Positions 52,389-62,807 of a DNA stretch of 64,000 bases are shown in pieces. A program made the position numbers and the translations under genes. The stretch spans positions 1-64,000 of the forward strand of contig JAGPNK010000042.1 of the NCBI GenBank assembly GCA_020746835.1, given 5' to 3'. Within the stretch, counting starts at the first letter, position 1. Each line of letters begins with the position of its first letter. This stretch comes from Stachybotrys elegans. Taxonomy: Eukaryota > Ascomycota > Sordariomycetes > Hypocreales > Stachybotryaceae. Below the pieces are notes generated by a model. It was not told where the DNA came from and did not search any database. It worked only from the letters and a program-made list of their open reading frames with translations.

Positions 52389-53006
52389 GTGTCTTTGCTA
52401 CCAAGATACTTTTCGTGGGAAGTATAAGCGAAAAGGGCGAAGAAAGTAAACCGTAGGAAAGGCAACTTGAGGATGTAAACCCGGAGCGTGTCTCTGGAGC
52501 CGTGGGTGCTATAAGACGGAATTAATATGGCAGTTCAAGGAGCATCAAACTGGCTTGCTTGACTAACCGAGAAAGCCCCCGCCGGAATCGGTGTAGCGCC
52601 TTGGTGGACGAATAACCTTTCCCACGTCAAGAAATATGCTTTACCCTAGGGTATCACATACCAGACTGGGCAATTTGCATGTGATCTATGAGTATGGGCG
52701 GCGGGCCAAGCGCTGAATAGGGATATCTATGTGCCGTTCTAGGGCTACAGGCCCCGGAATAGGCGGGAATCCCGAGGCTTTGACACCGAAGAGACAAGGA
52801 ATGGGAGGGGGTATGTGCCAACCAATCCAGCCAGCAAATCCAGCCGCCACCAAAAAGCTGAAATGTGAGCCCTGCCCATAAATTTAGCTAAAAGGGAAGC
52901 CTGGCCAAACGTACTTTTTGGAGAGGGAGAGTGATCGCTTCCAGTTTCCCTGTGGTAATACCAAGTTCATTTTCTTCTCCATCAGTCTCCCTCCGCTTGT
53001 TACCAG
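52389..53006. promoter_or_regulatory. G-H bidirectional intergenic region
   Basis: 618 bp separating the start codons of two divergent genes. No coding frame is supported here, so it should carry both promoters. It has several GCCGG/CCGGC strings but no motif I can name. Confidence 0.5.
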
Positions 53007-53877
53007 ATGTCATCCGACGACCAGGCTGAAACGACGGCTCTCCTCTTCAGCTTGCAGAGCGGGAGCCGCAGCCCAAAACCATGCAATACAATGGCCATTT
53101 CCACCTACATGAACAACAGGACATCTGAGAGGTTGCAGCTTATTCTTTCTCAGTGTGAGACCCTCGGCGACATCGACAGCGAGATGTGGGACGACTTTGA
53201 AATTCACCGGCGTGGCGCGGAGACCTACTTGAATCAATACATCGACGCCCTGGAAAAGACACACAAGGTAAGAGGCAGATATGTGTGGGAGGATAATTCC
53301 GGCGATGAAGAAACGCTTCCTCCAGGTAATAATAACCTACAGCCCTTTTTCGCAAATACATGCTGACATGTTGATCTTCTAAGCAGCCGATGTAGCACTG
53401 GGGCAGCCACACTCAGACCCTGAGGCATTGGTGAGGGAGCAGAGCCGGCTCAACATATCTCACGACAGCCTTGAATGGCATTTGCGGGCTATGCAGGAAA
53501 CTCTCGGCTTCCTCAAAAGCAGACTCGTGAGGTCGACATGTAAGCCTGCTTCTCACTTTGCGGCCGCATCAACGACTGTAGTTGCTACAGCCAGGTTAGT
53601 CTGAGAGGACTGGAGACGAATGGAATTGGTGTTGCTAATCATGGCTTGATATGATAGCTGGCTCTATTTCGAGAGCTCAATTTTCCCAGTTATGCCATTT
53701 GTCTGGGTAACTGGCATGGGAATAATAGGATACTGCTATAAAGATACGGCCACCGAATGGATACAGAAAAGGATAATGAGATGGCGCCAAGAGATAGTAG
53801 AGGACTTGCTAAAGAAGCTATATCAAGACAAGATTATTGAAGCTGATAGAGAAAATCTCAAATGGTTAGCATATTAG
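53007..53877 (+). CDS. gene H: three-exon helical membrane protein
   Basis: Exons 53007-53325, 53387-53594 and 53658-53877 with introns 53326-53386 (GTAATA..AGCAG) and 53595-53657 (GTTAGT..GATAG), 248 aa, all in phase. The start at 53007 (MSSDDQAETTALLF) is the first Met that keeps the frame; MAISTYMNNR downstream is an alternative. The first two exons are helical and charged (WDDFEIHRRGAETYLNQYI, ISHDSLEWHLRAMQETLGFL). The third has a hydrophobic segment, FPVMPFVWVTGMGIIGYCY, then a basic helix (WIQKRIMRWRQEIVEDLLKK). This is a single-pass tail-anchored-like layout without a signal peptide. It pairs divergently with G. Function unknown. Confidence 0.65.
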
Positions 53878-55120
53878 GAAAGGGTTTTATTTTGGCGGGA
53901 GGTTAGGGCTAGGGGAAGAAGGGGATGTAGGATTTAGTACTTAGCGGCTCTAACCCCAGGGTACGAAATATTATGCATGACAATTAAGAGGTAATGAAGT
54001 TTTCAAACCCCAGGGTTTGAAAATAGCTAGCCCAATCATCGCGCTTGTCCTGGTGGAATGGTCCGAGCGCCCCCCGCGTACGGTCGGCTTGTTCAAGTAG
54101 AACAAGCGGCGGATTAATGACCAGGCTTTATTCGCTGAATCCTCAAGTACTATATGATATGATGCTCTCCAGCTGGTTCGGTGGTATTATTCGATGTTTA
54201 TGTAGTCTCCAAAGGTCCCGATAGAAGTGATTAAGCTGTTCTTCTAATGGTCTTGATCTTAAAGTTCAGGCAAGAGCATTTCGTACAAACGGACTTCACG
54301 ACTGCTCTCTAGCTATCGCTTTAACTGTGGTAAGGCTCCTCCCAGGTCACAGATGAGGTTTTTGGCCAATAAGAACCAGTTGAAAGCTAGGCACATATTC
54401 TTTCTACCAATCTTGCAGGAGGATAATGTATCCCAATTGCCCCGCGTACTAACTATTACACAATACATTCAAAATATACTGCATTTACTTATAGATATAA
54501 GGTATCTTCTGATATAGCTTGCTTAGTCATCATTTTTGGGACAGGTAAGGGAGGAGCCTTACCATAGTCAAAGGGATAGTGTCGCCATAGATCCATTCCT
54601 GGCCTTTTGTGCAAGCGCTAAATTTGAGTCACCATAATCTAGGTAGTGCCAGCTGGGTGTTCACGGGTAAAGAGGGTGCTTGGATTGTAGGTGCGACGCA
54701 AATAGTATTGGTGTATTCAGATGTGTTGAGAGGGGTATAGAGGTTTGGATTCTCGATTGTCTCGATTGAAGAATGATGATATAAAGTTATCTTAAGTTGC
54801 CATAATCTATGCAAGGTTATTCTTCACAGTGCTTTGCCTGTCCAATACCGTCATCTATATCCCATAGCTCATCGCGATACGTGTTGTTGCCATGATACAA
54901 AAGAGAAGAGAATAGAGGTTGGAGACAAGAACCCCCATCGCTCGTATGTATACATGGCTCCCACATCCATATTGCTCAATGCATGGTGCTTGGTTCGCAT
55001 GGCTACGGTCTCCTCCTAGCTCGTGTCGGTGTCATCCAGAGATTGAGGGTCTTGCAAGTCAAGACGGCGTTTGAGGATGATCTTCGGGGAAGTGAGAATG
55101 AACATGGCAAATATCGCATG
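53878..55120. other. intergenic with one perfect hairpin
   Basis: No gene. At 54000-54023 the sequence TTTTCAAACCC, two bases, GGGTTTGAAAA forms a hairpin with an 11-bp stem. The related string CTAACCCCAGGGTACG occurs about 45 bp earlier. Confidence 0.5.
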
Positions 55121-55438
55121 TCATGCTCGGTTCTCCTGTACTAGCAAGTGTTCTCGCTGGATGTGGAGAATATGAAGGTAGGCTTGCGATGATGTCGTGC
55201 TGTAGATGTTCTCAAGAGGATGTCGAATGTCCCGTTCAATATCGTTGAGACGCCGTGGAGCGTCGCTGTTGGACCATGAAAAGTGGGGCATTCTGGAAGT
55301 CCTCGGTGGGACAGGTTGGCCAGTGTTGAGATGTCGTTGCGTGCGGCTTCTGTAGAGAGCCCAGAGGAGAATTAGAGTTTGGGGTAGTGCCGTAAAAAGG
55401 GAGATGAGAGCTATGATGGCTTCTACAGAGAGCGACAT
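55121..55438 (-). CDS. short membrane-anchored protein, hypothetical
   Basis: 105 aa from the ATG at 55436-55438 (MSLSVEAIIALISLF); the frame continues upstream, but this Met sits directly before the membrane segment. One N-terminal transmembrane helix (AIIALISLFTALPQTLILLW) is followed by a basic RSRTQR and a soluble, helical tail (LNDIERDIRHPLENIY, LHILHIQREHLL). Small fungal proteins of this layout are common but uncharacterised. Intact. Confidence 0.45.
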   Translation of the reverse strand: MSLSVEAIIALISLFTALPQTLILLWALYRSRTQRHLNTGQPVPPRTSRMPHFSWSNSDAPRRLNDIERDIRHPLENIYSTTSSQAYLHILHIQREHLLVQENRA

Positions 55439-56495
55439 GGATTTGAATGGAGAAGGATAAAGCTGAATGATCGGGGGATAGAATGCAGCTTTGTAGACTT
55501 GGGGCGAATGAGGGTTACCCAGCACCATTTCTGGTCAAGGGGTTTAACATGTCCATAAAGAACTTGAGAGGGAGTGAGGGAGGGAGGAAAGGGACAGTAA
55601 CCTGGAGCCACCTCTCCTGGAGCCACCCCTCCTGTATACCGGAGGCGCTGACTAGCATTTGGTGCGATGCATTTCTATTGGTTGTTACCACTGTCTGTCT
55701 CCAGCGGTGCCACGTCTTGATGTAGCCGAACACCCCCTCACCACCATCGCCCTCTCATGGATGGAGGGTGTGTGCAAAATTGCGGGAAATGCAAAAGTAC
55801 TAGGATGGAGGGGTGGCTCCCCAGCAGCCATGTCGAGTATGGGTGTGTCTTAGATAATGGTCAGGGCATGGAGCGATGTTTCTTGGTGGTACATGGCGTC
55901 ATGCAATCCGTGTCTGCTTCGCCGGAGAGGGGGTGGGAGCGTACGGGGGTGCGGATAAGGCCGAACAGATTGATGAACCTGGTGAATTTCGCAGCCAAGA
56001 GATGCTTAGTGTAGACACGACCCAGGGAGGGGAGGAAGAGCAGGACGAGTTGGTAGGGAGTTAGCATTCAAGCTCTTGGCCTTGAGATGCACACGAGTGG
56101 ATCCCAGAGAGTAGTCAAGTCCAATGAAGACTGTTGCTTCTTCCGACAACCAACACATCGCACACCCTCTGAGTCTATGAGTGGATTCTCAGATAGTGGT
56201 CTACACCAATGAAAGCATCAGTTGATGGCTGCCTTGCTGAATTTACGCCAAAGAGGCTGAAGGTGCATCGGCTCTTGCCCTCTCACTCAGTCATCCCTGA
56301 ACACGCGGGCTGTGAGGCTGACCTGCACCTTTCGCTTGGCGCACCATTTTGTTTTGTTATATCTCGCACTGCCGCTCTCTCATCTCCTCACCCTACAAGC
56401 ACCTCAGACAAGGCATTGCTTTCGCCTAGAACCTATTCTTTCAGTTCAATCGCCCATCCACCCACACAACCGAAATCGCCCACATCATCTTGTCG
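55439..56495. other. intergenic, no gene recognised
   Basis: It contains a tandem CCTGGAGCCACC repeat at about 55600-55630. The reading frames present show no domain. The 112-codon plus frame at 56209-56547 overlaps the promoter of the next gene and is not accepted. Confidence 0.4.
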
Positions 56496-57185
56496 CCATG
56501 CTCTCTGCGGTATCTACAATCGAGAAGGGGCAATGGAACGCTTATAAGGACGAAATTCATCACCTCTTTCAAGAAAAAAAAAAGGTCGTACGCTGAAATT
56601 ACTGCGACTTTAGCTGCGCAAGGATTCTTTGTAACGTAAGCCTTCCCTCGTTCTCCAACTACTACGGACCAGGAAGAGATAGTTTCTAACTCCCTTCGAG
56701 AAAATCACAACTAGAAGTGCAGTTGAGGAAGCTGAATTTCCGTAGAAGGATCAGCCACAAGAATTGGGAAGCCATTGGGCATTGCATCGAGAAGCGCAAG
56801 GCCACCAAGAAGGAATCTGCAGTCTGGGTCTCTGGTGTACGCGCTTCTTCATGCAAAGTTCATCGCGAGACCAGCCGCTTTAGGACCAGCCGCTTCAAGT
56901 ATCTTATCCGAGGATGTCTGTGGCTTCTCCCAATTTATTATGGCATCTTCTGGTGGTTCTGTGTTCAAATTAACAGTATACAGCAACGTCACCAAGACTT
57001 GACGCCGATGCGCCTGTCGACATTCGCACGCCGCCTGCTGAGTTTATCAGCAGCTTCCTCTGGCCATCGGAACTTCCTTCCGTCTTATTCCAAAGCCGCC
57101 TCAACACCTGTGAGTCTCTCAAATGGCTGCCACAAAACAAAGCGAGGTGCATCGTATCATTCTAACTTGATAAGCTCGTGACTTC
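56496..57185 (+). pseudogene. Clr5-domain protein, broken
   Basis: It starts MLSAVSTIEKGQWNAYKDEI and HHLFQEKKK, the opening of the fungal Clr5 domain (W-x-x-Y-K-x-x-I-x-x-L-Y). In another frame after a poly-A run (about 56574-56584) it continues SYAEITATLAAQGFFVT. Across an intron-like gap it continues VQLRKLNFRRRISHKNWEAIG, the second half of the domain. The frame then changes again in the region giving VYALLHAKFIAR. At least two frame breaks, one at the homopolymer, make it a pseudogene, though a sequencing error in the A-run is possible. Clr5 proteins are probable DNA-associated regulators. Confidence 0.5.
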
Positions 57186-57442
57186 ATTCTACTTGTCCTT
57201 GAGGGCACCCATGATTTGCGCGACAGCCTCATGCAGAGTCTTAGTGTTTCGCAGGGAGATTCTGTTAACGCAGCAATCAACACATGGGTTCGAGGCTGGA
57301 GAAATTTCATTTCCAGCATCGACAAGGTTGGGCCTGGGAGTTACGATCAAGCGCTGGCTGACAAGTCTACCGGGCTCAAATTCCGAGATATGGCGGTGGA
57401 GAAGGGACAATGCCCACTCGCTGTTGGTGATACACTTCGTTG

Positions 57443-57872
57443 TCTGGTGGTCCATCCATGCTCCACGCTGCGGAGTCGGACTTATGCAGCTGCGGACAAG
57501 CAGCAGAAACGATGGAACACTTCTCGTTTCGATGTAGCAAATGGGAAACACAGCGAGAGGGCATGCGACAGGTCGGACTGACAAAGATAGGGAACCTCTC
57601 GTTCTCTTTGGGAGGAAAAGCAGAATCAGAAGGGCCAAAATGGGCACCAGACTTGCAGGCAGTTCGGGCGGCGATCAAGTTCTTCATGGACACCAAGAGA
57701 CTAGGCACGAACCAGGACGGATAACTTCATTACTGACTAAAAACAGGAGCCAAATACGGCGATATTAATACTAAACAGCCTCAAATCGGTAGACCACGCT
57801 TCGGCTGCTGAAGATAGGATGCTGAACACTTGGAAAAAGTGGCCTTCAAGCAGGCCTGCTATATATTTAGTT
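57443..57872 (+). mobile_element. diverged retrotransposon 3' relic
   Basis: The frame at 57440-57724 matches the C-terminus of ORF2 of the two full copies: AAESDLCSCGQAAETMEHF and FRCSKW, then IGNLSFSLGGKAES and LQAVRAAIKF. The 3' untranslated part also matches (CTGCTGAAGATAGGATGCTGAACACTTGG, in two pieces; GGCCTTCAAGCAGGCCTG). Identity is clearly lower than between the two full copies, so this is an older relative in the opposite orientation to its neighbour at 58.8 kb. The 5' side is lost. Confidence 0.75.
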
Positions 57873-58760
57873 TTCGGCCTCACACGGCGTCTGTTCCTTC
57901 GCTAAATACTCTAAGTTTTAATCCATGAGCTGCGCCCAACCTGTCGGAGCGAACTGAGGGAGAACTTCCTGTGCAGAAGCCCTGTGCGCCGCCAACGAAA
58001 CGCCGCATGTATGGTACCGTCGATCTGTAGTATGGGCTCGACTCTGATGATTGCCTATGTTGTTTCGACGATCCAGCTCTCGTAGCGCGCTTTTGGTCAA
58101 GACAGACTGTGAGTGGTTGTTCCAGAACTTGGGGGAGGAACCGACGGATGGTTGAGCTTGCGCTTCTTCGGGGCTTGTCTGTCGGCAGCCCATGGCTCAC
58201 CTAGTCGGGGGCACTTCGTGCGATTAGTTGGGAGAACAGGCGGTCGTGTAACGCGACCATCCTCAGTGCTTGCGGATAGTTGGCGCAAAAGTGCATTGAC
58301 TGGGCTCTTATGGTGGATTTGGCAGACTTACTGTGCGCGCCTACAACAGCGCAGGAATAGGTACAGGCGCTGGACATCCAGCTCTGGACCTAAGGACTAG
58401 GCGTTTGAATCAACGAACGAGTCGTGGACACCCAGCTGGCACCATCTAGCACATATTGACCCAAGTTTAGCACTTACAGAAAAAAAGCTGGGAATGGATC
58501 TACGGCGCCAGTATCCTTCTATTCCAATCCGACAGTCCGACATCCCAATGGCTTTGCCGCTAGTGGGAATGGAGAAGATGGTGAATTCAGGAAGTCCTCT
58601 CCAGTCTCCTTCTAAACCAAAAAATTGCAGATGCACCCGCTTTTGGCAGAGCACTTATTTGGGCTATCCCTTTTTCCTACAGTATGCATCTTCCTTTGGG
58701 GCTTTGGTGGGGTGATTGGGACACGTTTTGACAGCCTATTGTGCCGCATATCGCTTACGG
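57873..58760. other. intergenic between two element copies
   Basis: No gene. Short frames only. It ends at CGTAAGCG, directly next to the 3' end of the minus-strand element. Confidence 0.45.
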
Positions 58761-59021
58761 TTTGGATTGGATTTTATTTCGCCCGGAGGGAAGCCCCTAT
58801 AGGGCCTTGACACAATCTAGTTCACATTTCAGAACATTTGGTACCTGACACCCCAAGCCCCACGGATTGTCGTCTCATCGCTTGCTGCTCAACCTCGTCG
58901 CTGCTTGTTCCATGACAGGCCTGCTTGAAGGCCAAATTCTGCAAGTGTTCAGCATCCTATTCTCAGCAGCTGAAGCACGGTCTGCCAAATTGAGGCTGCT
59001 TTTTGTTAGTATAATCGCACG

Positions 59022-62000
59022 CTAGAAGTTAGTTTGCCGATGCCGCTGGTCCGCATCGAGCCTGTTTGTCGCGATAGCAAATTTGATTGCCGCACGTACG
59101 GCCTGCATATCTGGCTTCCACTTTTCGTCGTCCGACGCAGCTTTTCCTCCCAAGAAGAAAGACAAATTCCCAATATTTGTTCGCGAGCATTTAAACATGG
59201 CTTCCCGTTGCATTGTCCACTTTTTGCATCGGAAGAGGAAGTGCCCAATCGTCTCTGCTGCTTGTCCACAATCGCATATGTCCGATTCCGCTGCCCCTAT
59301 CCTGTGAAGATAACTGTTCAGTCGCATCATCCCAGTCCGAAGCTGGGCTATCACGTCCGATTCTTTTCTTTGTAACGAGTCATATAGTGCACGGGTGTGC
59401 TTGCCCGGCAGCGCCTTGTCGATGCGCTTTGAGTACTGTCCAACCCCTTCCGGGAGTCGCTCACACTGCTGTTGTTGGAGGAGCGCCAGTCGAAGTGTTG
59501 TGGACCTTGCTTGGTACGACGGTGTCTCTACCACGCACTCTGCTTTGGTAGCTCTCTGCGCTGCTGCCTTGGCCATCGGTCCCAATGCAAAACCTTCGGC
59601 CTTAGCCGGCACCCACATGACTCTAACAGAACAGCCTCTTTTCCGAAGGCACTTGGTGCGGTCGTATATCTGACGGATAGTGCATTGACCGGATTGCTGC
59701 CGGGGCCTCCTGATCACTTCCACGGCCGAGTGGTTGCTCGTCATGACCGTTACGTCCCGAAAAGGAAGCCTGGTCGGCGTGCACTCCAGCGCCATCGCTA
59801 TTGCTGCTAGTTCCGCTGTGTACGGATTCTGCTCGTCTCCGGGCCCGACAGTGACAGAATAGCTGGTAACTACCTCGCCTGCGCTGTTGCGAGTCGCGTC
59901 GCACACGACGCCTCCCATTCCCACTATGCCGCCCTTCTTCGAGCTAGATGTTGCTATGATGATGCCCTCGACGTCGTTTGGTGCCTTGGCTGCCTTCGCT
60001 AGGTCGTCCTCGACCACTGCTGGGATGCTACTGGTCCATGGCGGCAACGCATACTCATGGATAACCTCCATCCGCTTCGTATGGTCCCTTTCCACCGCCG
60101 AGACAATCTTCTGCATTGGTGATATAAATCGCTTGCTTGCCTTGTTCTTCAAAGCTGCCAGCGGGTGTGTCTTCGGAAGGGTCCGCAAGTTGATGCAGAA
60201 TCTTGTCGCGGCTTGTCTGTGTCGTTGCTCTACCGTCTGGATACTGGCTTCGGCCTCGGCCACCGCCGTTGCGACAGTACGGAACGCTCCTGTAATTGCC
60301 TGCGCTCCCACCAGCTGCGCTTTGTTCAGCCAGGCAGCTTCTCTTGCGCGGCGAGCGTGCGTCCAGACGTTGGAGGCATAGTCCATCGCCGGCGCGACCG
60401 TCGCTACGAATAACTGTCTCGCCACCCTCGGTGACAGCATTTTCAACCTTCTCAGACATATGGCGGCGGTGAGCCCCTTGGCGGCGGCTCTAGCCATGTG
60501 CTCCTGGTACCGCAGGCCTACGTCCATGACCACTCCCAGAATTTTTGCGCTGTTTTTAGGTTTGACCTCGTTCTCTTTGATCCAGAACGACCTGTCGCTG
60601 TTACGCACGGCGACTCGCGTGAAGTGGATGACTGTCGTCTTGTCCGCTTCAAACGTTGCACCGCTGCGTCTCTCCCACTCGAGCGCTTGGTTGATGATCG
60701 ACTGAATGCCTGCCCGGTTCGCCTCCGCGGTCGGGCCGGTCACCCAGGCCGAGTAATCGTCCACGAATGCAATTGAGCCGCCTTCCGCCTTAATTCTTCT
60801 CTGCACTAAATCTGCGTTGAAGAAGAGGAACAAGACGGGCGACAGCGGCGATCCCTGAGGGAGACCTGCTTGGGGTAGCTCTCGCTGCTCAGACGTGTAC
60901 CCGTTCACCACCATCGAGGCTGTTCGCCCGGAGCAGAAGGCGTCGATCCACCTGACCAGTCTATCTGGTATCCCTCTCGCCCTCATCCTCTCGAGTAGTC
61001 GCTCTTTGCACACTCCGTTGTAGGCGCCTTTAACATCGAAGCTGATCAGGCTGAGCACTTTGCGAGCTCTCCATGCCTTGTAAATTTGTTCCTGCAGGAG
61101 CAGGAGCGCTTGCTCGGCCGACCGTCGCTTCCTCGCTCCGAAGTGGTTTGCGGGCAGGAGCCCGTAAGTCTCTACCGCGTAGGAGATGCGCTCAGCGACG
61201 ACCGCTTCCATTATTTTACCAAGGGTTGACAAAAGCGATATCGGTCGCCACGCCTTCGCCACCGTGTAGTCTCCCTTGTCCGGCTTCTTCAGCGGGATGA
61301 TTTTCGCACTTCTCCATTGGTGAGGCACTATGCCGTCTCTGAGCGACGCATCGAAGAGAGCTAAGACCCGGTGCTTTACCGCCGGCCAGAGTCGTCTCCA
61401 CACCATCGCCGGGAGGCCATCTTCGCCGGGTGCTTTCCACGGTTTTGCTGCCATGACTTTTTCCTCGATTTCTTCCAGGGTCAGGTCCGGCATGGGCACC
61501 GCCTTCCGCTGTTGTCGCACTCCTTCGTCTTCGATTCTCGCTGGCAAGGGAGGAAAGAACGTGCCGAGCAGCTCCTCGGCTTGTTCTGCCTTGTCCTTTG
61601 TCCTAGATCCATTTCCTCTCTTCAAGGGTGGCACCTTATCGCCCATGGTGTCCTTGCTGGGTTCGAGATACTTGGCCGCTTTCCAGATGTTGACATCTTC
61701 GGCCAGGAAGTCGTCCCAATGTGCTTTCTTCTGGCTCCGTATGGCGTCGTGGTACTCCTTGGCTGCTTCCTTGGCTCGTCGTTCCAGGTCTGGCCGCGTT
61801 TGACCTGCTCGCCGTTGCGCCCTCGATTGATTCCGCCAGAACGTGTATGCCCGCCGCAGTCGTGTTAAGTCCTTTGTCCACCAGCGTTTCGCATACGGTG
61901 GAGGTTGTGCTCGAGGCGTCAGCTCGTGGATTGCCTCTATGACGACTCGCATCAGCTGGTCCGTCTGCGTCTGCACGTCGACGGCCCAGGGGAGCGGCCG

Positions 62001-62807
62001 GAGGTTATCTTCCACTCTGGCTCCTATAAGAGTCCAAGGAGCGTTCTTGAACAAGAGTCTTTGTGTCGTGCTCCTCTCGGGCATCGCGATGTCGAATGTC
62101 GTCTGGATCGCTCTGTGGTCTGACCCGTGATCGGTCGGGTGGGGGGCGCACGTCACCATCTCGTCTGCCAGTTCCGACGTTGCGAGCACCAAGTCGATGG
62201 TGCTCTCTTTGTCCGGGCCTTGCCACGTCTTCGTGCCCCTCGGAAGGAGGCTGCAGAGGCCGTGCTCGTTCATCAAGTCGATGATTGGCTCGGCTTCGCC
62301 TTGTCTTCTCGCTGATACCTCATCTCCGGTCCAGAGCAGGTCATGGCGATTGAAGTCTCCAGCCAGCACCACGTCCGTACGCGTACCCGTGCCATTACGG
62401 AATCGCTGGATCAGGCCATGCAGTACTCTAACTGTAGATTTCAGCGCCTCTGTGTTCTTCCCTTCCACGTACACTGACACCATCAGGATGTCTCTCTCTG
62501 GCAGTCGAAGCACCGCTGCCGTGAGATCTGCTGATGGTATCGGCACCTGCTCCGCCTCGATGTCGCTTCGTACCCAGAGCATGCTTCGGATCGGCCAGGG
62601 CGCATCGTGCGCGTGCGTTGGTATCATCCTTGTCCAGTTGCTGTGCCCCGCAGGGCTCGTTACTACCTTGCTATCGATCATTTTTGCGTACGGCTCAGAG
62701 ACCGCCAGCACTCCGTAGTCCTTGAGGTCTGCGTCGTTCATCAAACTTTGTTGTACCGGTTCTCGCTTTCGTACATTGAGCTGTAGGATGCGGAAGGCCT
62801 TACACAT
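59022..62807 (-). CDS. retrotransposon ORF2: endonuclease-RT-RNaseH-like
   Basis: 1261 aa with the same domain order as in copy 1: endonuclease, reverse transcriptase with FVDDYSAW, the RNase H-like region without its usual acids, and the CCHC-like end. I see two amino-acid differences from copy 1 (ALKSTV against ALTSTV and PWTLIG against PWTPIG). The start overlaps the ORF1 stop in ATGTGTAA. It is expected to supply nicking and reverse transcription for the element. Confidence 0.9.
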   Translation of the reverse strand: MCKAFRILQLNVRKREPVQQSLMNDADLKDYGVLAVSEPYAKMIDSKVVTSPAGHSNWTRMIPTHAHDAPWPIRSMLWVRSDIEAEQVPIPSADLTAAVLRLPERDILMVSVYVEGKNTEALKSTVRVLHGLIQRFRNGTGTRTDVVLAGDFNRHDLLWTGDEVSARRQGEAEPIIDLMNEHGLCSLLPRGTKTWQGPDKESTIDLVLATSELADEMVTCAPHPTDHGSDHRAIQTTFDIAMPERSTTQRLLFKNAPWTLIGARVEDNLRPLPWAVDVQTQTDQLMRVVIEAIHELTPRAQPPPYAKRWWTKDLTRLRRAYTFWRNQSRAQRRAGQTRPDLERRAKEAAKEYHDAIRSQKKAHWDDFLAEDVNIWKAAKYLEPSKDTMGDKVPPLKRGNGSRTKDKAEQAEELLGTFFPPLPARIEDEGVRQQRKAVPMPDLTLEEIEEKVMAAKPWKAPGEDGLPAMVWRRLWPAVKHRVLALFDASLRDGIVPHQWRSAKIIPLKKPDKGDYTVAKAWRPISLLSTLGKIMEAVVAERISYAVETYGLLPANHFGARKRRSAEQALLLLQEQIYKAWRARKVLSLISFDVKGAYNGVCKERLLERMRARGIPDRLVRWIDAFCSGRTASMVVNGYTSEQRELPQAGLPQGSPLSPVLFLFFNADLVQRRIKAEGGSIAFVDDYSAWVTGPTAEANRAGIQSIINQALEWERRSGATFEADKTTVIHFTRVAVRNSDRSFWIKENEVKPKNSAKILGVVMDVGLRYQEHMARAAAKGLTAAICLRRLKMLSPRVARQLFVATVAPAMDYASNVWTHARRAREAAWLNKAQLVGAQAITGAFRTVATAVAEAEASIQTVEQRHRQAATRFCINLRTLPKTHPLAALKNKASKRFISPMQKIVSAVERDHTKRMEVIHEYALPPWTSSIPAVVEDDLAKAAKAPNDVEGIIIATSSSKKGGIVGMGGVVCDATRNSAGEVVTSYSVTVGPGDEQNPYTAELAAIAMALECTPTRLPFRDVTVMTSNHSAVEVIRRPRQQSGQCTIRQIYDRTKCLRKRGCSVRVMWVPAKAEGFALGPMAKAAAQRATKAECVVETPSYQARSTTLRLALLQQQQCERLPEGVGQYSKRIDKALPGKHTRALYDSLQRKESDVIAQLRTGMMRLNSYLHRIGAAESDICDCGQAAETIGHFLFRCKKWTMQREAMFKCSRTNIGNLSFFLGGKAASDDEKWKPDMQAVRAAIKFAIATNRLDADQRHRQTNF

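Noticed and set aside
55659..56067. Overlapping frames on both strands before the Clr5 gene
   Set aside because: None shows a domain, signal peptide or consistent splice structure.
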